From Mnemiopsis leidyi (Eukaryota > Ctenophora > Tentaculata > Lobata > Bolinopsidae), in contig JH152938.1 of assembly GCA_000226015.1 (NCBI GenBank), forward strand, positions 12,220 through 70,448: a DNA stretch of 58,229 nt, written 5' to 3'. Numbering within the stretch: position 1 is the first letter of the stretch; every line of letters begins with the position of its first letter. Of the stretch, positions 26,025 to 36,657 are shown piece after piece. A model generated the notes under the pieces. The model saw nothing but the letters and a program-made list of their open reading frames with translations. It was not told where the DNA came from and did not search any database. Made by a program: the position numbers and the translations under genes.

Positions 26025-27110
26025 ATGTTGAAGTCTTAATGTGCACTCCATGGCGTTGCAAAGCCTTGTTGTTGTATTACTGTATACACTTCACAGGTGT
26101 GTAACGTTCAGGATACAAATCAGGGTGACCAAGCATGTCCAAGGTAACTTTATCAGGTATGTCAGGCATACCTCAAGGTAACTTTCTCAGGTATGTCACG
26201 CATACCTCATTACCTCGGGGTCAAAAAACGTGCTCAGAGTTTACATAGATTGGTACTAGTTGATGCCCATAGGTTGAAAGGTGCGGGTCACATCTGACTA
26301 TTTGATTGAGCCCCTCAAGGATACAGGGAACCGATTTCACAAATTTAGGAGAAAAAGGTAGCATTTAAGAATATCCTCATCCAGATTACTTTACTTGGAC
26401 CTCATCAATTAAGATTATCCCGTTTTATTAACAGTAATGAAAATAACAGTTCAACAATCATCAACAACGAAAACATTTACAACAGCAACGAATATAACAT
26501 CGCATCAGCCAAAAATACAACAACAGTTGTTGAAACTAAAAAAGCTGCGAGGTCGTTATTCGTTAAAAGAACCAATCAAAATATGTACCAAAATCATCTA
26601 AGCCATAGCAAGCTGTAAGTTCAAAAACTTTATCTGCATTGCAAAATCTACGAAAATAATTTTCTACAAATTACCAGGATCACCATAAACTAAATTCAGA
26701 GATGTATCTTATTTAGAGAATCAAATTACGGTCATTTTGATTACATAAACAGAACGTCAAGTATGACAATAATCTTTTTCGAATTTTCGGGGACTTCAAT
26801 TAATTACCCCGTTAGGGAAGTTGACATCGCTAAAAATACCCGCGACAAAAAATATTACAGCTATGCACTCAGCAACAACTAGAACATCTAACAACAGCGA
26901 CATTATCAACGTAAATTACATGCATCTTAGACATTTAAAACGATAATAGTTTAGTAGTTAATTAAGTAACAAGAATTAGCTTTACTGTACCTATATTGTG
27001 ATTTTTTATATGGTTTTTAATATGGTTAATCAAATTAAGACCATTGATGCTGGAGGACTGGAGGAGCCGAAAATTGCTAGTATTATTTGACAGCGGCCGA
27101 ATCAGATAGT
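26025..27110. repeat. array spacer repeat, copy 2
   Basis: This is the second copy of the spacer seen at 24732 and 29161, lying between the receptor stub and gene C. It is slightly shorter than copies 1 and 3 through small deletions (for example the segment after GATTACTTTACT near 26390). Confidence 0.9.
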
Positions 27111-28886
27111 TCAAAGTTTCTCAGTTACTACATCAGTTACAGTAAGGTAGGTCGCATCTTCTCCCTCAATCTCCATCGCATTATTGGTGTGTCCCCTTAG
27201 TGTGTTGTTTCTGTAGCTTACCATGTCCACTCCATTTCTGTTTCCTACAAAGGTTACTTCAGCATAAGTGTCCACATCCTCTATTTGAATAGCGTACGCC
27301 ATGTTAGCGTTCTCCTTATCTCTCTCTAAACGAGCGTAGGTATCTTCATCATCTCCGGTTACGTTTTCCTGTCGGGGATGGATCTTTGAGTACATAGCAT
27401 CTTCATCGAGACTAGGTTCTTTGTCGTTCATGTTGATCTTATTTTGACGTTTTCTGTTAACGTGAGAGTATACTTCCGTGTTTTCTTCTGGCAAGTTGGA
27501 ATCATCATGTTGTTGTGTGCTTTCAGAGCGTGAATTATTTACCGTCGAGTATTGAGCTTCTTCGTTTTTATCATTCATGTTTGTATGATTCTCTAGCTCT
27601 TCCTTATCTTCGTTTTTACCTCTTCTTATTTTAAGGAGAACAACAGTGATAGCTAGAATCATAAAGATCCCTCCACCTCCTCCTGCACCTGCAATTAATG
27701 CTATGTCTTGATTTTGTTGTTCATGTTGGCCTGGCAGACAGGAATTTGGTGCAGTCGTTGTGTTGTTATGACAAACTTTTGTGCCATTTTCCGAACAATT
27801 GTAAAAACCAATTTCCGGTTTGCAATGGATTTTGCAATTTGGCCCATAAAAGAACTGCTTGCAGTTATCGCAATTCTGGCCCTCTTTGTTCCTGTTTTCA
27901 CATCTGTCACAGTCACTTCCTGCTTTACCAGTAGCACAAATCTTCTGTCCGGTCGTTTGATTGCAAGTAAAGTTTCCAGGTACTGGTTCACAGTTAATGT
28001 CACACTTTACAGGAGGATAGAAGTGTTGTTTACAGAGTTTTCCTCCATATTCATCGCAAGTGTAGTTGTCAGTTTCTTCACAAAATTTAGAGCAATCATC
28101 TCCGTAATGTTTAGAGATGCACTCTTCACAATAAGATCCTGTTCTGTTTTGAAGACATAGTTTTTGTCCTTGATCAGTGCAGGTGTATCTATTTGGGGCA
28201 GAAAGACAATACACCTCGCAAGATTCTTTAGGGTAGTAATATTCAGCACAGTTTTCACAGTTATTTCCTTTAAACTGTTCATAACAAACAGTACAGTCGT
28301 CCCCTTTTCTCCTTTCCTCACAGATCTTTACTCCATTAGAATTACAGTTATAAAATCCTGACAGAGGTTTGCAGTGTGTTGTGCAGTCTGCTCCAAATCG
28401 GTATGTAACACAAGAGTTACATCCTAGACCTGTAAAGTAGGTATCGCAGCTCGTCAATCTATACTCGAACGTAAATCTCACTTCGTCAGTTTTCTTGGAC
28501 ATAGTGTATAGTTCTGAGTCCCACTCAGACGATACTGCTTTCTGTGAAAAAGGAACTATCAAGTCTGTCCATGTACTTTCAAGATCGTCCTTCCCAGCAT
28601 CTTTATCCCATGCCTCGAATGATATCATAATACTCTTCCCTGTTAGAATTTGCACTTCAAATGTTCTGTCAAGTTCAGAAACTGTCGAGAAGTAGATAAT
28701 ATTTTTGTTTCCATGATTTTCATCTCCACCTATATGAACTGTGTTTATCGGACCGTGTAGCTTAGTTTCATCTTCATCTTCAATAACCACATTCTTGAAG
28801 TAAAAGTCACAGTCATCCTCTCCACAACCTGACGTGTCTTCATACTTCAAAAGCTTTATTTCTCCCTGTCCACTGCACTCTATCTT
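27111..28886 (-). CDS. DSL-array membrane receptor C (five DSL-like modules, YxxV/I/L tail), signal exon missing
   Basis: The main exon retains an acceptor (ATTACCAG) and reads KIECSGQGEIKLL, then the MNNL-like domain (CDFYFKNVVIEDEDE), five six-cysteine DSL-like modules, the glycine-rich helix (IAGAGGGGGIFMILAITVVLL) and a tail unlike that of A and B. Tyrosines sit in YSTV, YSHV, YSKI, YARL, YAEV and YLTV contexts, ending VTEKL. The frame is open for at least 579 codons. The signal-peptide exon found upstream of A, B, D and E is absent: intron 1 is cut at 28990 and joined to distal flank. Unless another leader exon is used, the product would start at the internal methionine of MKYEDTSGCG and could not be secreted normally. 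It is probably a recent pseudogene or depends on an unseen leader. Confidence 0.8.
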   Translation of the reverse strand, partial: KIECSGQGEIKLLKYEDTSGCGEDDCDFYFKNVVIEDEDETKLHGPINTVHIGGDENHGNKNIIYFSTVSELDRTFEVQILTGKSIMISFEAWDKDAGKDDLESTWTDLIVPFSQKAVSSEWDSELYTMSKKTDEVRFTFEYRLTSCDTYFTGLGCNSCVTYRFGADCTTHCKPLSGFYNCNSNGVKICEERRKGDDCTVCYEQFKGNNCENCAEYYYPKESCEVYCLSAPNRYTCTDQGQKLCLQNRTGSYCEECISKHYGDDCSKFCEETDNYTCDEYGGKLCKQHFYPPVKCDINCEPVPGNFTCNQTTGQKICATGKAGSDCDRCENRNKEGQNCDNCKQFFYGPNCKIHCKPEIGFYNCSENGTKVCHNNTTTAPNSCLPGQHEQQNQDIALIAGAGGGGGIFMILAITVVLLKIRRGKNEDKEELENHTNMNDKNEEAQYSTVNNSRSESTQQHDDSNLPEENTEVYSHVNRKRQNKINMNDKEPSLDEDAMYSKIHPRQENVTGDDEDTYARLERDKENANMAYAIQIEDVDTYAEVTFVGNRNGVDMVSYRNNTLRGHTNNAMEIEGEDATYLTVTDVVTEKL

Positions 28887-29160
28887 CTGGTAATATGTTA
28901 TGTTGTTATTTAAGAGCGAAATTAATTAAGACTGTTTAAAGACCGAATTTATGAAAATCTTGAAATTCATTGATGCAAATACGTTTCCAAGACGGACTAC
29001 AGTTATGGAAAAAAGATCTATTAGTTTTGACCATTGTAATATGACCGGATCATTAGCCTCTCTTCTCAGAAAATTAGAGTTAAGACATTCTCAGGCGGCG
29101 CGGTAGAAGATTCTACATATCCGAGGATAGTCTTCTTGAGTAGGTCATAGTACATGGTAC

Positions 29161-30298
29161 ATGTTGAAGTCTTAATCTGCACTCCATGGCTTTGCAAAGC
29201 CTTGTTGTTGTATTACTGTATACACTTCACAGGTGTGAGGTGTGTAACGTTCAGGATACAAATCAGGGTGACCAAGCATGTCCAAGGTAACTTTATTAGG
29301 TATGTCAGGCATACCTCAAGGTAACTTTCTCAGGTATGTCACGCATACCTCATTACCTCGGGTTCAAAAAACGTGCTCAGAGTTTACATAGATTGGTACT
29401 AGTTGATGCCTTGGGCAGACAAAAGTCGAAACCCATAGGTTGAAAGGTGCGGGTCACATCTGATTATTTGATTGAGCCCCTCAAGGATACAGGGAACCGA
29501 TTTCACAAATTTAGGAGAAAAAAGGTAGCGTTCAACAATATCCCCATCCAGATTACTTTACTGGACATCATACCAATATAAATACTTGTATTGGACCTCA
29601 TCAATTAAGATCATCCCGATTTATTAGCAGTAATGAAAATAACAGTTCAACAATCATCAACAACGAAAACATTTACAACAGCAACGAATATAACATCGCA
29701 TCAGCCAAAAATACAACAACAGTTCTTGAAACTAAAAAAGCTGCGAGGTCGTTATTCGTTAAAAGAACCAATCAAAATATGTACCAAAATCATCTAAGCC
29801 ATAGCAAGATGTAAGTTCAAAAACTTAATCTGCATTGCAAAATCTACGAAAATAATTTTCTACAAATTACCAGGATCACCATAAACTAAATTCAGAGATG
29901 TATCTTATTTAGAGAATCAAATTACGGTCATTTTGATTACATAAACAGAACGTCAAGTATGACAATAATTTTTTTCGGGGACTTCAATTAATTACCCCGT
30001 TAGGGAAGTTGACATCTCTAAAAATAACCGCAACAACAATAGAAATATTACAGCTATGCACTCAGCAACAACTACAACATCTAACAACAGCGTCATTATC
30101 AACGTAAATAACATGCATCTTAGACATATAAAATGATTCTAAATAGTTTAGTTGTTAATTAAGTAACAAGAATTAGCTTTACTGTACCTATATCGTGATT
30201 TTTACATGGTCTTTATACGGATAATCAAATTAAGACCATTGATGCTAGAGGAGCCCAAAATTGCAAGTATCATTTGACAGCGGCCGAATCAGAATAGC
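29161..30298. repeat. array spacer repeat, copy 3
   Basis: This is the third copy of the ATGTTGAAGTCTTAAT spacer, between the truncated 5' side of gene C and the 3' end of gene D. Bases 28991-29160 before it also repeat the distal 5' flank of gene B (24549-24731). Confidence 0.9.
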
Positions 30299-32388
30299 TC
30301 AAAGTTTCTCCGTGACTATATCAGTTACAGTAAGGTAGGTCGCATCTTCTCCCTCAATCTCCATCGCATTATTGGTGTGTCCCCTTAGTGTGTTGTTTCT
30401 GTAGCTTACCATGTCCACTCCATTTCTGTTTCCTACAAAGGTTACTTCAGCATAAGTGTCCACATCCTCTATTTGAATAGCGTACGCCATGTTAGCGTTC
30501 TCCTTATCTCTCTCTAAACGAGCGTAGGTATCTTCATCATCTTCGTTTGCGTTTTCCTGTCGGGGTTGGATCTTTGAGTACATAGCATCTTCTTCGAGAC
30601 TAGGTTCTTTGTCGTTTATGTTGATCTTGTTTTGACGTTTTCTGTTTATGTGAGAGTATACTTCCGTGTTTTCTTCTGGCAAGTTGTAATCTCCATGTTG
30701 TTGTGTGCTTTCAGAGCGAGAATTGTTTAATTCAGAACGGCTGGGCGCCTTATTTACCGTCGAGTATTGAGCTTCTTCGTTTTTATTATTCATGTTTGTA
30801 TGATCCTCTAGCTCTTCAGCCTTATCTTCGTTTTTACCTCTTCTCATTTTGAGGAGAACAACAGTGATAGCTAGAGTTATAAAGATCCCTCCACCTCCTC
30901 CTGCACCTGCAATTAATGCTATGTCTTGATTTTGTTGTTTAAGTTGGCCTGGCTGACAGTCATTTTCTGCAGTCGTTGTGTTGTCATGACAAACTTTCGT
31001 GCCATTTTCCGAACAATCATAATATCCATCCTCCGGTTTGCAATAGATTGTGCATTCTGGCCCGTAAAAGAACTGCTTGCAGTTATCGCAATTCTCACCC
31101 TCTTTGTTCATGTTTTCACATCTGTCACAGTCACTGCCAGCTTTACCAGAAGCACAAATCTTTTGTCCGGTTGTTTGGTTGCAAGCAAAGTTGCCAGGTA
31201 CTGGTTCACAGTTAATGTCACACTTTTCAGCAGGATAAAAGTGTTGCTTACAGAGTTTTCCTCCATATTTATTGCAAGTGTAGTTGTCTGTTTCTTGACA
31301 AAACTTAGAGCAATCATCTCCGTAATGGTTATAGATGCACTCTTCACAATGAGATCCTGTTCTGTTTTGAAGACATTGTTTTGTCCTTGATCAGTGCAGG
31401 TGTATCTATTTGGGGCTGGAGGACAATACACCTTACAAGTATCTTTAGGGTAGTAATTTTCAGCACATTTTTCACAGTTATTTCCTTTAAACTGTTCTTT
31501 ACAAACAGTACAGCCTTCTCCTTTTCTCCTTTCTTCACAGATCTTTTCTCCAGTAAAACTGCAGGTATAAAATCCTGACAGAGGTTTGCAGTATGTTGTG
31601 CAGTCTGCTCCAAATCGGTCTGTAACACAAGAGTTACATCCTAAACCTGTAAAGTAGGTATCACAGCTCGTCAACCTATACTGTATCGTAAAACTCACTT
31701 CGTCAGTTTCCTTGGACATAGTGTAAAGTTCTGAGTCCCACTCAGACGATACTGCTTTCTGTGAAAAAGGTACTATCAAGTCTGTCCATGTACTTTCAAG
31801 ATCGTCCGACCCAGGATCTTTATCCCATGCCTCGAATGATATCACAATACTCTTCTCTGTTGGAATTTGCACGTCGAATATCTTGTCAAGTTCAGGAACT
31901 GTAGAGAAGTAGATAATATTTTTGTTTCCATGATTTTCATCTCCACCTATATGAACTGTACTTATCGGACCGTGTAGCTTAGTTCCATCTTCGTCTTCAA
32001 TCACCACATTCTGAAAGTAAAAGTCACACCCATCCTCTCCACAACCTGACGTGTCTTCATACTTCACAAACTGTATTTCTCCCTGTCCACTGCACTGAAT
32101 CTCCTTCTGGAGATTGAATTATGATACGGTGTTAAAGTTACATAACACGTATAAGTGATATTTTGGTGAAAGAAATCAACAGCGTTTTATTGAAATTGGC
32201 TGTATATGTATGGCTGGTAAATCAGAAATTTCTTGTGTCTTAAATACAAATTTTGACGTGATATATTTTCTTCGGAAAACGAATCTATGGTTAAAAAATT
32301 CAACATAATTTCTGAATTATCATACATATTGCTATAAACCCACCGTTATATAAGTCAGGGTTAGTAGAGCCAATAAAATGAGCTTCAT
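30299..32388 (-). pseudogene. DSL-array membrane receptor D (five modules, YxxV/I/L tail) with one frameshift
   Basis: Signal exon 32344-32388 (MKLILLALLTLTYIT) and main exon up to 32106 join normally. The MNNL-like domain and first modules read well to the second DSL module (TDQGQ). There a run of five T on the + strand in the other genes is four T (about 31379-31382), and the frame shifts. The original frame resumes as an open stretch of 270 codons (30299-31111), which keeps the last module, the membrane helix and the tail with YSTV, YSHI, YSKI, YARL, YAEV and YLTV. Sequence on both sides is well conserved, so the lesion is recent, polymorphic or a homopolymer sequencing error. With the base present the gene would be full length. 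Confidence 0.8.
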
Positions 32389-33839
32389 CACAAATCGTAC
32401 ATTACGTTCTCGCTGGTTTTAATCCTGAGTTGTGGCAGTCATCGCAACACTAAGTGGAAAAGTCGAAACGTAGAAAAGAATACATCTACACTGTCTGAAA
32501 GCTATTCCGGCAGTGTTGGGTTTACCTTGAGTAGATCTTGGTGCAGGTCTACCAGATATAGCGGAACATTTTACGACTTTTTGTTACGATTTACGGTTTC
32601 GTGTTAGCCGTGTACATGGTGGCATGGTGCACTATTCTTTATGGGTTATCAAAGTTTTGCTTCATAGGGAACGCAATTGCAATAGTGGGAAATTAAAAAG
32701 TACAAAATAGTACAGAAATCATTCATGATCATTATTGTTAGACTTTAAATGTTTTTTAACCAAACTGAACTATTACAAAAATGAAAATGGTTCCCTTTTT
32801 CTGGCATTTTTCGTTGAACACATTCTTAGAAGCTGTGGCAGAGGAGTGTATTTATTTTCATATCAAAACAAGAGAGATTCTTGATTGCAGTGAAAAATTT
32901 ATAGCATCTGTCGTCGATGATTGATAAAAATTAAAATGAATTGCGTAGCCAAACTGTTTTAGATTTTATGTTTATCTGACTCGGTTATTTAGAAATACAA
33001 AGTAGATTCAGCCAGCTGCAGGCGGAAAATTTCAATTATGGTGTGAATGTCTTAGAGGCAATTTGGCAATGGGGTTCAATTTCAGTTTTTAAGTTTAAAT
33101 GAAAGATTTACTGTTTGGAGCAAATTTGGCTGTGCATATAAATATTTTTTGGGAATTTAAAGAGTTACTGCTTTCAATATGTTTAGAGTTTTAGTGATTT
33201 AGAATAGTGAGTAATAGTGTTAAATTTAAGCTTGGTGGTGAGCTTGGTGATGAGTTGGTGAAGCAACTTCACCCAATTTACCCCTCGGCATAGTTTACCC
33301 CGTTCCAAATCCGACCACGGCCACGGATACATTTTAAGTTTTAACCCTGATCAACCCCTGATAAAGATTATGCTGATATTAACCAAATTTGGCTGTGAGT
33401 TGCTTACTTAAGGAAAGTTTCAGAAGCTTTAGCCTACAAGAAAAGTTGCCACTGCACTGTCGACTAGTGGTGGTTGATTGATGTAGCATTTTACCCCTGA
33501 CCATTACTAAGAACCAGAATAATCCAGTAAGAATATATTCTGACAAAATTGAGTGTGAGGCTTAACATTTTTCCTACAAAGGTAATAGGTGTTACAGATG
33601 CGGTGAGGCATATTTGGTTTGATAACTCCCCAATGTTCAAACACTCTCCTAAATATTTAAATAACATTCCAAAATAATCTGTGAGAAATTGCCGTTAATC
33701 ACGTGCTGCTCTATTTCTGTTTGTTACCCAGATTACTTACAAACTATCTATTAATAGCAAAGTTTCATAAGAACTTTTCAAAATGGATCATTCAGTTGTG
33801 ACTAAGAGTTCTTTTAATTCTATTTGATAGCTAAAATGA

Positions 33840-33900
33840 CATCTTTCTTTAAAGTCTTCCCTCGACCAACCATATCAGTAACAGTTCAAAAAGTAACATC
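33840..33900 (-). repeat. partial duplicate of the gene E 3' end
   Basis: The stretch around 33855-33898 (GTCTTCCCTCGACCAACCAT onward) repeats the terminal coding bases of gene E at 33910-33955, with a few changes and a small insertion. It lies just downstream of the stop and is noncoding. Confidence 0.8.
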
Positions 33901-33905
33901 TCCCT

Positions 33906-36657
33906 CTAAAGTCTTCCCTCAACCATATCAGTAACAGTTACATAAGTGACATCGTCATCGTCTGCGTTTCGACCATCTACACTTTTTCTGTAACTCACCA
34001 GATCCGCGCCTTCCTTGTTTCTGACAAAGGAAACTCTAGCGTAAGTTTCTTCATCCTCATGTGTACAGCACGGTACCTTGCTGGCTCTCTTTCCATCTCT
34101 TTCCAAACGTGCGTACGTGTCTTCTTCATCTTCATCTTCAGCAGAGTTTGCCTGTTTAGGCTGGATGGTTGAGTACATAGCCTCTTCTTCGTTTAGGCAA
34201 GATTCAATTCTCTCACACTTCTTCGGTTTGTCGTGAAGGTTTCTATTGATGTGAGAGTATAGATCCGAATCATCTTCTGGTGGACAAGGGTGCATCATGT
34301 TGCTGTGAGTTTAAGGACTGTCTGTTTAATGTCGAGTATACTTGGTCCTTGCTTGGTTGTGAGTACACTGGTTCTTTGTTAACAGTCGAGTACACTGGTT
34401 CTTTATTCTCTTCATCCATACCTACACTTGCAACATTCTCCTCAGCCTTGTCGTCATCTTTACCCTTTCTTGTTTTCACGTGCAGGAGAAGGACTGTGAT
34501 TACTAGAATTAGCAGCAGTCCTCCACCCCCGGCGCCTGCTGCTAATATAACGATTTTGTTGTTGTCCACCTTATGACTTCCTTGTTCTCTATCCTGAGCT
34601 GCTGTTCGACAATTATTGTCCACAGTTTTTGTGTGATCCAGACAAATTTTCCTACCATTGCTAGAGCAATTGTAGAAACCGGTATCTGGCTTGCAGTGTA
34701 TTGAACATTCTGTTCCGTAAAAGAATTTTTTGCACTTTTCGCAATTCTGACCCACTCTGTTGTTGTTTGTACAAACATCACAGTTACTTCCAGCTTTCCC
34801 AGAAGCACAAATCTTTTGTCCGGTCGTTTGGTTGCAAGTAAAGTTGCCAGATACTGGTTCACAGTTAATGTCACACTTTTCAGCAGGATAAAAGTGTTGT
34901 TTACAGAGTTTTCCTCCATATTCATTGCAAGTGTAGTTGTCTGTTTCTTGACAAAACTTAGAGCAATCATCTCCGTAATGGTTAGAGATGCACTCTTCAC
35001 AATGAGATCCTGTTCTGTTTTGAAGACATTGTTTTTGTCCTTGATCAGTGCAGGTGTATCTATTTGGGGCAGGAGGACAATACACCTTACAAGTATCTTT
35101 AGGGTAGTAATTATCAGCACATTTGTCACAGTCACTTCCTGCTTTACCAGAATCACAGATCTTTTGTCCGGTTGTTTGGTTGCAAGTAAAGTTGCCAGGT
35201 ACTGGTTCACAGTTAATGTCACACTTTTCAGCAGGATAAAAGTGTTGTTTACAGAGTTTTCCTCCATATTCATCACAAGTGTAGTTGTCTGTTTCTTGAC
35301 AAAACTTAGAGCAATCATCTCCGTAATGGTTAGAGATACACTCTTCACAATGAGATCCTGTTCTGTTTTGAAGACATTGTTTTTGTCCTTGATCAGTGCA
35401 GGTGTATCTATTTGGGACAGGAAGACAATACACCTCGCAAGATTCTTTGGGATAGTAATGTTCAGCACATTTTTCACAGTTATCTCCTGTAAACTGTTCA
35501 TAACAAACAGTACAGTCTTCTTCTTTCCTCCTTTCGTCACAGATCTTTTCTCCGTTTGAACTGCAGTTATAAAATCCTGACAGAGGTTTGCAGTATGTTG
35601 TGCAGTCTGCTCCAAATCGGTCTGTAACACAAGAGTTACATCCTAAACCTGTAAAGTAGGTAGCACAGCTCGTCAACCTAATCTTAAGTCGAAAAGTGGC
35701 TAGTCTACCAGATTGCTCTTTGTAGACGTAATAAGTCCAGTCATCTGATACATCTATTTTCGAAAAAGGGACTTTCAAATCCGTCCATTTACTTTCAAGG
35801 TCGTCTGCCATTATATCGTTATCCCATGCTTCAAATGATATCATAATACCTTTCCCCGTTGGGATTTGCACTTCAAATGTCATGTCAAGTTCTTCTACCG
35901 TAGAGAAATATATCGTGTTTTCGTTCCCATGATCTCTGCTAATATGTTCTGTCCTTTCCACTCTGTGTAGCACATTCCTATCTTCGTCTTCAATCACCAC
36001 ATTCTTGAAGTAAAAGTCACATCCACCCTCTCCACAACCTGATGAGTCTTCATACACCAAAAACTGGATTTCTCCGCGTCCACCACACTTTGTTACACCC
36101 TGACAGAAGATATAACTGTATCTTATCTTATTGAATAATACAGCTTTGTTCTTCAATCATTTTCAACTTATTCGACTTAGATCGAAAACGTCGTTTAGCG
36201 ACAATAAAGCTATTTTAGTTTGCATCCTTCCCGGCTAGAAAAGAACACGGCATTTATTGGAAAAAACGGCGGCGTGAACCCCAGTGTTTTTTTTCAAAAA
36301 CGCCGCGCTTTTGTTGAGTTAACGCAGTGTTTTTATGAAAAACTCGACGTTTTCTCATGATTGGACTCCATGTTTGCTAGCGGGCGTGCAAAAACACACG
36401 TTTTCTGTGCGCGCACTTATTGCAGTCGAAGAAACATAAGGTTTTTTCGAAACAACGCCGTGCGTTTTTAGAAAAAACACCGCGTTGACTCGACTAAAGC
36501 GCGGCGTTTCCGATAAAAAACGCTGCGTTTTTCTTCTAGCCGGGTTAACTCAACTGTGTTTTAAAAGTTCTTGAAGTTTAATGCTTAAAGCTACATTTGC
36601 AAACTTGTTTCTTACCGTTAAAAGAAGTACGTACAGGCAAATCGATAAATGCTTCAT
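33906..36657 (-). pseudogene. DSL-array membrane receptor E (eight DSL-like modules, YxxV/I/L tail) with one frameshift
   Basis: Signal exon 36616-36657 (MKHLSICLYVLLLT) joins the main exon at 36100. After the MNNL-like domain (CDFYFKNVVIEDEDR, ISFEAWDND) there are eight six-cysteine modules. Modules 2-4 are duplicated in tandem with a 348-bp (116-codon) period (about 34800-35110 and 35150-35460). A helix with a GAGGGG start (ILAAGAGGGGLLLILVITVL) and a tyrosine tail follow (YSTV, YSQP, YSTL, YSHI, YSTI, YARL, YARV, YVTV). Near 34275-34295 one extra base relative to gene C shifts the frame within the tail. The remaining 130 codons stay open in the original frame and end VEGRL. VTYVTV fits the ITIM pattern. 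The lesion may be genuine, allelic or a sequencing error. Confidence 0.8.
36230..36544. mobile_element. MITE-like fold-back element in intron 1 of gene E
   Basis: Perfect 11-bp terminal inverted repeats (CCCGGCTAGAA at 36230-36240, TTCTAGCCGGG at 36534-36544) bound 315 bp. The interior is unlike the host intron: GC-rich words such as AACGCCGCG and AAAAAACGC alternate with A and T runs on both strands. There is no coding capacity. Flanking TT on both sides could be a short target duplication. It resembles a nonautonomous DNA transposon; the superfamily is not determinable. Confidence 0.7.

Noticed and set aside
17678..36657. Laminin-EGF or EGF assignment for the cysteine modules
   Set aside because: Spacing C-x8-C-x3-C-x7..9-C-x7-C-x8..9-C with YYG before the second cysteine and YTC..G.K.C matches DSL better, and the MNNL-type lead-in supports it. 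Short CxxC spacers between modules may still be EGF-like remnants.
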